From: Ktedonospora formicarum
Lineage (GTDB): Bacteria; Chloroflexota; Ktedonobacteria; Ktedonobacterales; Ktedonobacteraceae
Length of the DNA: 64,000 nt
Assembly (NCBI RefSeq): GCF_016587355.1
Contig: NZ_BNJF01000004.1
Coordinates: forward strand, 496,001-560,000
Direction: 5' to 3'
In this document: piece by piece, positions 52,297 through 61,809 of the stretch
Position numbering within the stretch: the first letter of the stretch is position 1
Layout: every line of letters begins with the position of its first letter
Program-made: the position numbers and the translations under genes
The notes under the pieces: model-generated
The model's input: only the letters and a program-made list of their open reading frames with translations
Databases searched by the model: none
Told to the model about the DNA's origin: nothing

Positions 52297-54030
52297 TTAC
52301 AATGCCTTTCCCGAAAGCATCATCAAATGTTCGACAATCGGCCCCAATGCGTACGCAGGGAAGTAGGTCAGGGCACCAACAATCAGGATCACACCAATGA
52401 GGAGCGCAACAAAGAGCGGCCCGGTGGTGGGGAAGGTGCCAGCTCCCGCAGGCACAACTTTTTTCTGTACCAGCGAACCTGCCAGAGCCATAACCGGAAC
52501 AACAAAGGCAAAACGTCCGATGATCATTGCCAATCCGAGTGTCCAGTTGTAGAAGGGCGTGTTGACCGCCAGCCCTGCGAATGCCGAGCCATTATTACCA
52601 GTAGCAGAGGTATAGGCATATAAGATCTCTGAAAGTCCATGTGGCCCCGGATTGAGGATCGAACTGGTTCCAACAGACAAGACACTCGCGACAGCCGCAA
52701 AGCCCAGGATAGAAGCTGGGAGAATGAGGATCGCTAGAGCAGCCATCTTCATCTCTTTCTGCTCGATCTTTTTCCCCAGGTATTCTGGCGTACGTCCCAC
52801 CATCAACCCGGCAATGAAGACTGCCAGAATGGCAAAGATGAGCATGCCATAGAGACCGGAACCAACCCCACCGAAGATAATCTCGCCCAGAGCGATATTT
52901 GCGAGGGGCACCATGCCACCTATGGGGGTATAGCTATCATGGAAGCCGTTGACGGCACCACAGGAGGCGTCAGTGGTGATGACAGCAAAGAGCGTCGATG
53001 CCGTAATACCAAAACGGACGTCTTTGCCTTCCATGTTTCCACCCGATTGATAGGCTGTCACACTTTGATCGACCCCAAGCTTGGTCAGGGCAGGATTGCC
53101 AGCTTGTTCGGCTGGAAGCGCGACCGCCACGCCAATTAAGAAGAGGATCAGCATCGCGCTAAAGACTGCCCATCCCTGCTTGGTATCCTTGACCATTTTG
53201 CCGAACATATAGGTCAGGCCAGCGCCGATGGAGAAGATCGCCAGCATTTCAATCATATTCGTGATAACATTAGGGTTTTCATAGGGATGTGCTGAATTGG
53301 TATTGAAGAAGCCGCCGCCATTGGTGCCAAATTCCTTGATAAATTCCTGAGATGCGACAGGGCCCTGAGCAATGACCTGCGTGGCTCCATCTAGTGTGTG
53401 GACGACGGTATAGGCATTAAAGTTCTGTATCACACCTTGAGAGACCAGCACAAGGGCACCAATGACGCTGATGGGCAAAAGCAGGTAGAGAACACAGCGT
53501 GTGAGATCCACCCAGAAGTTACCAAGATGTTGTGCGCTTCTGCGTGCAAGCCCGCGCACAAATGCAACTGCCAGAACAATGCCTGTTGCGGCAGAGACAA
53601 AATTATGGAATGCCAATCCAGCCATCTGCGTTAGATAGCTCATCGTGGTCTCGCCAGTATATGCCTGCCAGTTCGTATTGCTTGTGAAACTGGCGGCTGT
53701 ATTAAAGGCCAGTTGTGGCTCAACTGCCCCCATCCCTGCGGGATTGAGTGGGAGCCATTGTTGAGTCCGCTCGATGAGATAGAGAAGTAACATACCTACC
53801 AGGCTAAAGACCAGCATTGAGATAGTATAGCCAATCCAGGTTTGCTCTTCATCCTCTTTGATTCCACTGAGTGTATAAAAAAGGCGTTCCACGGGAACAA
53901 ACGCGGGCGAGAGCAAGGTGCGCTCACCCGCGAAGATTTTGGTCATATACAGGCCTATTGGCTTGGTAATCAAAATAAGCAATATGACATAGACCAGGAC
54001 CTGCAAGACACTATTCAGGGTTACAGGCAT
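52297..54030 (-). CDS. kdpA: K+-transporting ATPase subunit KdpA
   Basis: A 577-residue channel-like subunit with ten helices. Filter regions: TSNTNWQAYTGETTMSYL, GTNGGGFFNTNSAHPYENPN, ITTDASCGAVNGFHDS and ATGNNGSAFAGLAVNTPFYN. It starts 24 bases after kdpF and ends one base or so before kdpB, so the operon is tightly packed. It differs from the orphan KdpA at 47.3 kb mainly in the loops. Confidence 0.96.
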   Translation of the reverse strand: MPVTLNSVLQVLVYVILLILITKPIGLYMTKIFAGERTLLSPAFVPVERLFYTLSGIKEDEEQTWIGYTISMLVFSLVGMLLLYLIERTQQWLPLNPAGMGAVEPQLAFNTAASFTSNTNWQAYTGETTMSYLTQMAGLAFHNFVSAATGIVLAVAFVRGLARRSAQHLGNFWVDLTRCVLYLLLPISVIGALVLVSQGVIQNFNAYTVVHTLDGATQVIAQGPVASQEFIKEFGTNGGGFFNTNSAHPYENPNVITNMIEMLAIFSIGAGLTYMFGKMVKDTKQGWAVFSAMLILFLIGVAVALPAEQAGNPALTKLGVDQSVTAYQSGGNMEGKDVRFGITASTLFAVITTDASCGAVNGFHDSYTPIGGMVPLANIALGEIIFGGVGSGLYGMLIFAILAVFIAGLMVGRTPEYLGKKIEQKEMKMAALAILILPASILGFAAVASVLSVGTSSILNPGPHGLSEILYAYTSATGNNGSAFAGLAVNTPFYNWTLGLAMIIGRFAFVVPVMALAGSLVQKKVVPAGAGTFPTTGPLFVALLIGVILIVGALTYFPAYALGPIVEHLMMLSGKAL

Positions 54031-54054
54031 ACATGTCTCCTCGATATCCTACCG

Positions 54055-54150
54055 CTAGAATCTCTCTGGCATGAGTAGCGCTATCAGCAGATAAGCAATA
54101 ACAGCTAGTGAGACAATACCCACCAGAACATATTCAATTGGGGTATTCAT
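54055..54150 (-). CDS. kdpF: K+-transporting ATPase subunit KdpF
   Basis: A 31-residue single-helix peptide starting MNTPIEYVLVGIVSLAVIAY and ending LLMPERF, typical of KdpF, which stabilises the KdpABC complex in the membrane. It lies directly before kdpA. Confidence 0.85.
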   Translation of the reverse strand: MNTPIEYVLVGIVSLAVIAYLLIALLMPERF

Positions 54151-54164
54151 GTAATGAACCTCCC

Positions 54165-54248
54165 TTACAACTTCTCGCAGGCATACGCAAAGCCGATGAG
54201 AAGTAGAAAAGAAATGATAGTAACAGCAATAATCACAAGATCAAGCAT
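54165..54248 (-). CDS. 27-residue membrane peptide before kdpF
   Basis: MLDLVIIAVTIISFLLLIGF followed by AYACEKL is one membrane helix. A strong site, AAAGGAGGGG, precedes the ATG. It is not KdpF, but it resembles the 42-residue peptide at 31276-31404. A conserved position between a receiver gene and kdpF suggests a second small Kdp subunit or a link to regulation. Confidence 0.65.
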   Translation of the reverse strand: MLDLVIIAVTIISFLLLIGFAYACEKL

Positions 54249-54302
54249 AGACCCCTCCTTTCCTGCTGGAAAATTCTTTTCCTTGTTGGCGTATTCACTC
54301 GG

Positions 54303-54719
54303 CTAACGCACAGTGTCTGGGCTGCGCGTGGTCGCCTGGGCGGCGAAATGGAGTAGTGCCTCCATCGCAAACGGCTTTGGAACATAGGCGAGAAGCTGCA
54401 ACTCTGTCAAAAGTTGTATACTAACACGCATTACGGAGAGGACAACAACAGGGAATGCCCAACGTTGCTTCAGTACAACGTTGGTGTGAAGATATGGTTC
54501 TTGTAAGACGGTCCGTAATAGGTCCCATCCCGCCTGTCCAGGGAAATCAAGGTCAAAAATGATAAGGTCAAAAGTCTTTGCACCAAGAAGGTTAAGCGCT
54601 ACCAGCCCATCATGAGCAACATCTACATGATGCTGACGCATATGGAGATTGCGACTGATGACATCACTCAGGATCTCATCGTCTTCAACCAATAAAATAT
54701 ATGCTCCTGATTGCCTCAT
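54303..54719 (-). CDS. Stand-alone receiver-domain protein
   Basis: A 138-residue receiver with no output domain. The acidic pocket is VEDDE at 11-15, the phosphoacceptor D56 in LIIFDLDFPGQAG, and K116 in YVPKPF. An unusual insert (LHTNVVLKQRWAF) lies between the third and fourth strands. The ATG at 54719 follows CAGGAA. It is the first gene of the kdp transcription unit, before the 27-residue peptide, so it may feed a phospho-signal into Kdp. A degenerate relative lies at 31.4-31.9 kb. Confidence 0.8.
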   Translation of the reverse strand: MRQSGAYILLVEDDEILSDVISRNLHMRQHHVDVAHDGLVALNLLGAKTFDLIIFDLDFPGQAGWDLLRTVLQEPYLHTNVVLKQRWAFPVVVLSVMRVSIQLLTELQLLAYVPKPFAMEALLHFAAQATTRSPDTVR

Positions 54720-55097
54720 GAAACATTCCTGACAAAAGAAGCAAACACATGAAAAGCATGTTGTTTCTCTTCGGTGAGGGAAACAACATTGCGCGAGTAC
54801 GAAGAAAGAGAATACATGGCTTGTTTGCTTCGGTGCTCGAATACATTCACGCCGTAAGTCAGACAGCATTTCAAGCTATTTAGGCCGGACTACAGTACGA
54901 GCGGACATAAAGTCAAACTATACTTCATGCCGTGCCGCTTTAGGGAGAATGAAGAGAAACTAGACCCTATGTTTCGCTCACTCCCGCTTGAGTTCTCTTT
55001 GACGCTAGTATACGCAAGAATTCATCAAAGTGCGTTCCGGGTAAATGCGTGTTTCCTAAAAAAATTCTCATCATTATTGACACGATATGAAATATCG
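54720..55097. other. Leader of the kdp unit with a hairpin
   Basis: No gene is seen. ATGTTGTTTC (54758-54767) pairs perfectly with GAAACAACAT (54780-54789), close to the start of the receiver gene on the minus strand. The kdp promoter should lie here. Confidence 0.45.
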
Positions 55098-55802
55098 TTA
55101 GCCTTCTTGTTCAACTTCAAAACGGTAACCGACACCAGGAACTGTGAGGATAAAACGTGGATGGTTAGGCACTGGCTCGATTTTTTGTCGCAATTGGGCC
55201 ACATGAACATGCAGGCTATGGGTCTTGCCTCGTGAGTGTGATCCCCAGAGTTGTTCCATTAGCATATCGCGGGTCTGCAATTTGCCACGATGAGCGAGAA
55301 AGACTTTCAACAAATCGTACTCAGTGGGGGTAAGGTTGATTTCATCTCCATCGACCCACACTCTACGTTGGCCAAAATCGACGGTGAGTCCGCCAATCTC
55401 TACTTTGGGGTCTGCTCCTGATTCGTTCTGCGCCAGATGACGCAAAACCACTCGAATACGTGCCAGAACTTCTCCAAGCCCGAAGGGTTTCGCAATGTAG
55501 TCATCAGCACCAAGATCAAGAGCCTGAACTTTATCGTGCTCCTTCGTTTTCACCGAAAGCACGATAATGGGCACGTTTGATTCGGCCCGTATTCTTCGAC
55601 AAACCTCAAGCCCACTGATGGTTGGCAGCATCAGATCAAGTAAAAGCAGGTCTGGACGGTTTTGAAACGTCTTTTTGATGGCTTCTTCCCCATTTCTCGC
55701 GGTAAGCACGCGATATCCATGAGCGGTCAGCCCTCGTGAGAGCGCGCGAATGATCTCAAGTTCGTCATCGACGATTAAAATATGAGCTCCTTGTTTATGC
55801 AT
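55098..55802 (-). CDS. kdpE: KdpE-like response regulator
   Basis: A 234-residue OmpR-type regulator. D56 in LLLLDLMLPTISG is the phosphorylation site, with K105 in IAKPFG. The winged-helix output domain has LTPTEYDLLKVFLAHRGKLQ and ends FILTVPGVGYRFE. It follows the KdpD-like kinase after nine bases, with GAGGTG as ribosome site. Its place upstream of the kdp genes supports control of them. Confidence 0.92.
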   Translation of the reverse strand: MHKQGAHILIVDDELEIIRALSRGLTAHGYRVLTARNGEEAIKKTFQNRPDLLLLDLMLPTISGLEVCRRIRAESNVPIIVLSVKTKEHDKVQALDLGADDYIAKPFGLGEVLARIRVVLRHLAQNESGADPKVEIGGLTVDFGQRRVWVDGDEINLTPTEYDLLKVFLAHRGKLQTRDMLMEQLWGSHSRGKTHSLHVHVAQLRQKIEPVPNHPRFILTVPGVGYRFEVEQEG

Positions 55803-55811
55803 GCAAGCACC

Positions 55812-57512
55812 TCATTCGCCATATGTGCCAAGCGGCAATGTAAGAAAGAAAATAGCTCCACCTTCTGAACATTGCTCGATCCAGATCCGTCCATCATGCG
55901 TTTCAATGAGTCCTTTGCAGACTGCCAGCCCAAGACCCGAACCAGTCGCATATGCCTCATCGGCAGATGCTTCTTTCTTGTTGAGCACACGGTAGAATTT
56001 ATTAAAGATGAGCTCTCGTTCATCTTCTGAAACACCTGGACCATGATCCGCGATGCTGACGACAAGCTCCTGGGCCTGCTGATATACCTCTATTTCAATG
56101 GGGGTGAATGGGGGTGTATAACGGACGGCATTTTCCAGGACATTCGTGAGTACCTGATCAAGAAAGAGATAGTCTAGCTCCACCGGGGGGATGTCTCCTG
56201 GAAAGTGTAGAAGCACTTCGCGCCCATCCAACAGAGAGGAAAGGCGGGACAGCACATCTTGAATTAACGCGGTCATCTGATACCACTCTTTCTCCGGTTT
56301 TAGCGCGCCTTCTTCAATGCGTGACATGTCAAGCAAGTTGCCAACCAAGCGATTGAGCCGGTCTGCTTCATGCTCAATTGATCGTGCGATACTGCGCTGC
56401 GTCTCCTCGTCCCAGTGAATATCTTTCTCCAGAAAACTGCTGGCAGATGCTTTAATGACCGTGAGTGGGGTACGCAAGTCATGTGAGACAGAAGAGAGAA
56501 GTGCCGCACGTAATGCGTCAGTACGTTGGAGAACTTCGATCTTCAGGTTCTCATGTTGCAAGCGGGTTTGCTCAATAAGGATGGATGCATGGTCGAGAAA
56601 GGTCCAGAAAAAGGCTATGCGTGTATCAGGTTTTTCTTGATGTTTCTCGAAGAAGTCATCATGCTTGAATTGTTCATCATCCTCCTGCATGTGCAAGCGT
56701 ACTACTCCTACAACATTGGCCCCGACGAGTAACGGAAGAACGTGCTGCGTCTGATAGATCATATGTTGGGATAATGGCCCTCGTATTGTGGCAGGGAAAA
56801 ATCGCTGAAGAATATGTTGCGGGAATATGGTCAAAGGAGAGGCATGTATAATTGTTGCTACCGGGCGACCATGTTTCAAGACCCATGCAGCCTGAGAGTT
56901 CTCGCCTGGCAAGAGGTGAACGTGATCCACCTCCTGGCAAGCACTGGCTTGCACACGCATTGTCCCTCGCGTATCTGGTTGGACAATGTCACAGTCATAG
57001 ATGCCCCATGAGGTAAAGACATTGACGATGGCTCGCGCTATCACCTTGAGTTGTTGCTCCGGTTTCCCCTCCTGGTTGATCAACCGGACTAAATCGTAGA
57101 GGATACGTGTTTCGCGTTCCTGGCGTGTTGTCTGTTGTGCCTGTTGACGCAAGGCAGCGGCTAGGTGCCCCGTCAGAATACCACTGAAAAGAAGCACCGA
57201 TAAGGAAATCCATTCTTCTGTGCGATACATAACGAAGGTGTACAGAGGAGGAATGACAAAAAAGTCAAAGGAGAGAAATGCCACCAGCGAGGTCAAAATA
57301 GCCGCATAGCGGCTACGCCATGTTGCCAGCCCTAAAACGATGAGCAGATAGATCATCGAAATGTTTGGAATGCGCGGGAAGAGGTGAAACAAAGCAATGA
57401 TACCAGTCATAAGCATTGAACCTACGAATGCCAGCACTGTATCAAGCAGGTACGATGCCCAGGTGGGCATGTGTACTTGGGGCAAAGGCGCGATCTCATT
57501 GGGCGTGCGCAT
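55812..57512 (-). CDS. KdpD-like sensor histidine kinase without the KdpD/Usp domains
   Basis: A 566-residue kinase. Residues 15-115 hold four membrane helices of the DUF4118 type found in KdpD (LFHLFPRIPNISMIYLLIVL). A GAF domain follows (~135-290), then HisKA with SSVSHDLRTPLTVIKASASS, and HATPase with VLTNVLENAVRYTP, DHGPGVSEDE and GSGLGLAVCKG. The N-terminal KdpD and universal-stress domains of classical KdpD are absent. It is coupled to kdpE. It should respond to K+ limitation or ionic stress, by context. Confidence 0.9.
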   Translation of the reverse strand: MRTPNEIAPLPQVHMPTWASYLLDTVLAFVGSMLMTGIIALFHLFPRIPNISMIYLLIVLGLATWRSRYAAILTSLVAFLSFDFFVIPPLYTFVMYRTEEWISLSVLLFSGILTGHLAAALRQQAQQTTRQERETRILYDLVRLINQEGKPEQQLKVIARAIVNVFTSWGIYDCDIVQPDTRGTMRVQASACQEVDHVHLLPGENSQAAWVLKHGRPVATIIHASPLTIFPQHILQRFFPATIRGPLSQHMIYQTQHVLPLLVGANVVGVVRLHMQEDDEQFKHDDFFEKHQEKPDTRIAFFWTFLDHASILIEQTRLQHENLKIEVLQRTDALRAALLSSVSHDLRTPLTVIKASASSFLEKDIHWDEETQRSIARSIEHEADRLNRLVGNLLDMSRIEEGALKPEKEWYQMTALIQDVLSRLSSLLDGREVLLHFPGDIPPVELDYLFLDQVLTNVLENAVRYTPPFTPIEIEVYQQAQELVVSIADHGPGVSEDERELIFNKFYRVLNKKEASADEAYATGSGLGLAVCKGLIETHDGRIWIEQCSEGGAIFFLTLPLGTYGE

Positions 57513-57607
57513 GTTACATTCAGCCTTTCTCGCCAGGATAATGAATCACTGACGTTCTACATGGCTGCCAGAAAGACGTGGCGAGTAATTTGCCTTGCTG
57601 ATAAACT

Positions 57608-57638
57608 CTCGCCTTTCTCCGAGGCAGAGAAAGGCGAG
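57608..57638. terminator. Hairpin between the two KdpD-like genes
   Basis: CTCGCCTTTCTC and GAGAAAGGCGAG form a perfect 12-bp stem with a 7-base loop. It may separate the sensor-half gene from the kinase gene transcriptionally. Confidence 0.5.
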
Positions 57639-57718
57639 GAGATGTATGTTCCATGATGGCCTTGAAATTGGGTGATTCTTGCCCAGATCCCGCCCCAGGC
57701 AATGTCGTGTCTCTGCGA

Positions 57719-58633
57719 TCACTCATTTTTTGAAAGAGCCTGAGAGCGGAAGCGAGCGCGTTCAATGACCAGCACTGCCTGTTCCAGAAAGGTCCAGAAA
57801 AAAGTCGCTTGTTGTTCGGCTAGCGGTCTCTGTACTCCCTGTCGTTTGGTGGAAAGCCAGGAGATGCCGCGTTCCTGACGTAAGCAGAGTATTCCAAGAG
57901 TCTGTGTGCTTGTTCTGAGGGAAATTAAACGCAAATTGCCATCTCGCACGTCCGAAGTGGATGCCTGTCTCTTGTGATCATGGGTGTTTCGCTGCCCCAT
58001 GAGTTGCCTTGCGTGCGCCATCTCTTCAGGCAATAACGAAAAAGGCTTGATGCGAATAGGGGCCTCTGCCTGTATGATGAGATTTCCCTGTTGATCAGGC
58101 AGTAGTAGCGCACATTCCTGCACTCCCCAGGGCGCAAATACTCTGACAATGGCAAGCGCGATACTATCGAGTTGTTCTGATAATTTTTCGGTACTGTTTA
58201 TAACCTGACTCGCCTCATAGAGGATACGTGCCTCGCGTTCGCGTTGCCTGGCTTCTTGAGTACTATGGCGCATGATGGCAGCAAGCTGACTGGTGAGGAA
58301 CGCCGTCACCAAAAAGACAATCAGTGCCAGCCACTCTTCCCAACGGAAGATGGTAAAGCTATACAATGGAAGGATGAGTAAGTAGTCGAAGGAAAACACT
58401 GCTACCAGAGCGGTCAAAATGGCTGCATAGCGACCTCGTGTACAGGCGAGCGCTAGAATAAGAGGTAAGTAGAGTATAGAGATATTGGGGATGGTTGGAT
58501 ACAGGTGAAACACATAGATGAGGAGCGTACAGATGAGTGCTCCTCCTAGCGCTAGCAAGCTGTCAACGAGATACTGGGGCCAGTGTCTTCTCATGTGAAT
58601 TGGAACTTGTGGAATCTGTTGTATGGCTTGCAT
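57719..58633 (-). CDS. DUF4118-GAF protein, kinase-less KdpD-like sensor
   Basis: A 304-residue protein whose four membrane helices (LFHLYP-type: VFHLYPTIPNISILYLPLIL) and GAF domain align along the whole first half of the neighbouring kinase, ending at the same point (FFWTFLEQAVLVIERARF) just where the HisKA domain would begin. It therefore lacks any kinase part. The ATG at 58633 follows a perfect AAGGAGG. It may be a truncated duplicate or a separate sensor subunit that pairs with the full kinase. Confidence 0.85.
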   Translation of the reverse strand: MQAIQQIPQVPIHMRRHWPQYLVDSLLALGGALICTLLIYVFHLYPTIPNISILYLPLILALACTRGRYAAILTALVAVFSFDYLLILPLYSFTIFRWEEWLALIVFLVTAFLTSQLAAIMRHSTQEARQREREARILYEASQVINSTEKLSEQLDSIALAIVRVFAPWGVQECALLLPDQQGNLIIQAEAPIRIKPFSLLPEEMAHARQLMGQRNTHDHKRQASTSDVRDGNLRLISLRTSTQTLGILCLRQERGISWLSTKRQGVQRPLAEQQATFFWTFLEQAVLVIERARFRSQALSKNE

Positions 58634-58750
58634 CAAGACCTCCTTGCGTCTCAGTGTCGCGTTTATTGGGTTCTCTCCTCGCTCTCTGCTTATGCTACTA
58701 AGAGAAGTCTTCTCTCTCAGTAGCATAGATTTTTTTGAGTCTGTCCTATG

Positions 58751-60361
58751 CTAGAAGTCTTTGAAGCGGCGAGCGATGCCCCAGGCAGCGGCAAGACCAA
58801 CGAGTGGATAGAGCAGACTATAGAGTAGCAGAGAAATTGCCAAAGTGCTATGGATACCAGCGAAGGTTTCCTGATAGTGGGCGCGATTTGCCTGACTCAA
58901 GCGATCGACCGCATCAAGAAACTTGCTAAATGTTTGATTCGATTCTCCCGTGCTTATATGTTCAGCTTGAAGGATCTGTTGTTGATCGGAACCATTGCCA
59001 GCTGCATCCCGAATACGAGCATCTATAGTATAGTAGGTGGACCAGTTGTGTTGCATATCTGTAAGCGGTTGATCTTCCTCTTTCCAGGTACGATTGTTCC
59101 TGGCACGCGCGAGGAGGCTTTGTACTTCCACTACGTTCTGCTTCCAATCATTTGCCCAACGTGTTGTCTGCTCTTGATCACCAAATCTGAGTGAAACGAG
59201 CCAGCGCGACTCATCAGCATTTGCCATCGTGCCAGAACGCTTTAATTGGGCTGCGTAATACACGCTGTCATAATCATCCTTCACCATCTGTCCATACGCT
59301 CCATGTCGGCCTGCCATGCCATTGAAAAGCGAAATGACGCTAAAGCTGAGGAAGATACTGACCAGAAAGGCAGGGGTCAAACCAATGTTGACGACGCGGT
59401 GTGTGACTCCTGCCAGGCGTAGTGAACAGAGGAGCAAGAGTACGCAAAAGAGCACACACAGGGCAAAGAGCAAGGCACGGCTCCCATCCAAAAAGCTCGA
59501 TGTGTCATTGTAAGCGGCATCCAAATGCGACTTGTTAATATCGCCAAAACAGGTAAGAATATCCTCAATGCTGCCTTGTACCCACGTAGTCGCAGGAGCA
59601 GACTGTCCCTTGAGGAGGCACGACGGCACATTGGATTCATTGAAAACGACATGGCCTTGAGCATTCACAGGAGGTTGCCAGGCAATCTTCGAATGCAGAA
59701 CATTACTGGCTGCCACATATGCCTGCCAGGCTTTGAGCATATGTGGATCATGAGTATTCTCTGTGTTTGTCGCCTGTGTGAACTCGCTACGCATGACCGC
59801 GATATGAGAGGTATATTCTTCAAAGCCTGCCGTAATGCGTTCAATCGCGGTACGCTCGCCCGGATAGGTGACATTGTGCGCGGCCTTGTAGAGCTCTTGA
59901 TTAAAAAGCTGTATTTCAGCGTCGATGGTGTGATCATCACATGCATGGACCGTCAGAGAAATTACCGCTGTGTTCGGTCCAGGGACGACACACGGCTGCA
60001 GTTCAGTGAGACCGACAGCAGCCAGATAGTCGGCTGCTTTGGCATCGATATCTTCTACATATTGCGCCATCGCCTGAGCTGCGTCTACACTCGGAATGCT
60101 GTCGTTGCCAATAGTATCCAGGTCTTCGGACGCACGGCTCACAGCCTGCGAGGAGAGTAATGCCAGCAGGAGTGCAAGCACAAGCAGAGCACTGGCCTGA
60201 AGCGTAAATTGCCCCTTGTATGTCTTGCTGGTCCATTTCCAAATGCGACCCCAGTTGTTGTACCCGATGGCGGGAGAGGCTTGTGCTGCCTGCATCGATT
60301 TTCCCCCAGGGGCAGAGGAGGGAAAGGCATATGGGGCCGCCAGTTTTGCCTGTTGTTTCAC
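58751..60361 (-). CDS. Four-helix membrane sensor, GlnX-like topology
   Basis: A 536-residue protein. One helix at residues 54-73 is followed by a large outer domain (~225 residues, helical, with cysteines), two helices at about 295-350, a second helical outer domain (~150 residues), and a last helix near 505-525. This is the topology of mycobacterial GlnX, which works with PknG. No similarity could be checked by search. It is the last gene of the PknG-like kinase / VWA unit. Other possibilities include a chemoreceptor-like sensor without signalling domain. Confidence 0.7.
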   Translation of the reverse strand: MKQQAKLAAPYAFPSSAPGGKSMQAAQASPAIGYNNWGRIWKWTSKTYKGQFTLQASALLVLALLLALLSSQAVSRASEDLDTIGNDSIPSVDAAQAMAQYVEDIDAKAADYLAAVGLTELQPCVVPGPNTAVISLTVHACDDHTIDAEIQLFNQELYKAAHNVTYPGERTAIERITAGFEEYTSHIAVMRSEFTQATNTENTHDPHMLKAWQAYVAASNVLHSKIAWQPPVNAQGHVVFNESNVPSCLLKGQSAPATTWVQGSIEDILTCFGDINKSHLDAAYNDTSSFLDGSRALLFALCVLFCVLLLLCSLRLAGVTHRVVNIGLTPAFLVSIFLSFSVISLFNGMAGRHGAYGQMVKDDYDSVYYAAQLKRSGTMANADESRWLVSLRFGDQEQTTRWANDWKQNVVEVQSLLARARNNRTWKEEDQPLTDMQHNWSTYYTIDARIRDAAGNGSDQQQILQAEHISTGESNQTFSKFLDAVDRLSQANRAHYQETFAGIHSTLAISLLLYSLLYPLVGLAAAWGIARRFKDF

Positions 60362-60423
60362 GGTGACCTCGATCTTTTGCTATTGCATTGTATTGTGTGT
60401 ATGTCATGTCAGAGGGCAGGCTC

Positions 60424-61686
60424 TTACTTGAGCTTGGTCGTTTGCCCAACATTGATTGCCAGTGTTTTCCTCGCCACAGCATCGGCCTGCGTATTCAGCC
60501 GAATGGTGCCTTTCGCATCGCGCAGGACGAGGTTACTCAGCAGGCGCGTAATCTTATCATTGCCACTTTGTTCACTCTGTATCAAGGCATCTCCTAGCAG
60601 TTTTGTTGCACGTGCGACATCGCCTGCCACCAGAGCCTCCTGCCCTTCTTTCAGGTTGCGCGAGAGCGCTTCCTGGTTAGTATAGTGCGCGATGTGGTCC
60701 TCAATTTGGGCCGCGAGTTGGAGATTATCGGTCCATTGCACAAAGACCCAGCCTTCCTGGGTGCTCTTCTGCACCTGCTCGCTTCCGCCTGCTAGCAAAT
60801 ACAACACACTGGGACGTGCCATGAGAAATTGCATTCCCGGCTCATGCACAGGAATTTCTAGATCAAGCAAGTAGTCACGTTGTTCGCCAGCCGCAAAGGA
60901 ACCAAGAGAGACAAGTACCTGGCGCGGATTGGTTGCGTCAGGCTCAGAGGTACAAGCAACGATGTTGGGATACACCTGCTGAATATGCGTAATAGTGACG
61001 CCAGCGGGACACCAGAGGCCGAGGCGTGCATGGGGAATCGCCGTTTTGCGCATTTCTTGAAAGGAGGCGGTGAAGGCAGAAGCAATCTGCTGTGGGTGGG
61101 GAATAATATCAGCGCTCCCATGCGTTGCGTCCGCCATATGACGGAGTTCTGCGGCATCCCAATCTGTTCCAACCCCCCAAGCGCTGACACTCATATTGGC
61201 GGCGCGGCAGCGCTCAATCGCTGCATCTAAGCGTGCGCGTGGCTCTCCCTCATTCTTTCCATCGGTAAGGAAAAGAATCTTGCAGGCACGTGCCTGCTCG
61301 CTCTCCAAGCAGGTAACAATAGTGTCTAAAGCCTTACTCATGCAGGTGCCATAGGAGGCATCAATGCGCTGGAGGGCAGAAGTCGCCTTGCGCTTATTGC
61401 CCGGTGTACCCAGAGCGGGGCCGAAAAGCACATTCGAGGTATCGTTAAAGGGGACAATCAGAAACAGGATATTCTCATCAAGCGCCTCTATGACCTTGAT
61501 TGCGCCATCGCGAGCGGCCCGCATCTTCGGGCCGCTCATGGAAGCGGATTGATCCAATGCAATCGCCAGGGCGAGGGGAGCAGGGGTCAGTTGAACAGTA
61601 TCATCAAGCTGGAGCGAAAGTACAGCCTGCATGATGTGCTGGTCTCTTCGTAGATAGGGATTATGATGTGCGCGAATCGAAAACAT
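60424..61686 (-). CDS. VWA-domain protein
   Basis: A 420-residue cytoplasmic protein. The von Willebrand A domain (~residues 35-210) has the complete metal-ion site: ALDQSASMSG (D45, S47, S49), a threonine in SYGTCMSKAL, and FLTDGKNEGEP. A C-terminal all-helical part follows. Such domains bind protein partners through a divalent ion. It lies between the PknG-like kinase and the membrane sensor. The ATG at 61686 was chosen over longer starts because it begins MFSIRAHHNPYL, the usual domain opening. Confidence 0.85.
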   Translation of the reverse strand: MFSIRAHHNPYLRRDQHIMQAVLSLQLDDTVQLTPAPLALAIALDQSASMSGPKMRAARDGAIKVIEALDENILFLIVPFNDTSNVLFGPALGTPGNKRKATSALQRIDASYGTCMSKALDTIVTCLESEQARACKILFLTDGKNEGEPRARLDAAIERCRAANMSVSAWGVGTDWDAAELRHMADATHGSADIIPHPQQIASAFTASFQEMRKTAIPHARLGLWCPAGVTITHIQQVYPNIVACTSEPDATNPRQVLVSLGSFAAGEQRDYLLDLEIPVHEPGMQFLMARPSVLYLLAGGSEQVQKSTQEGWVFVQWTDNLQLAAQIEDHIAHYTNQEALSRNLKEGQEALVAGDVARATKLLGDALIQSEQSGNDKITRLLSNLVLRDAKGTIRLNTQADAVARKTLAINVGQTTKLK

Positions 61687-61809
61687 CGTCCTTGATCTCT
61701 TTCTAATATCCAAAATGATTGTAGGTATGCTCATGAGATGTTGATGCATCGAAGCGGAAGATAGCAATCGAGTGCATCAGCGATCCAGACACAGAAAGAA
61801 CAGCCGGCT

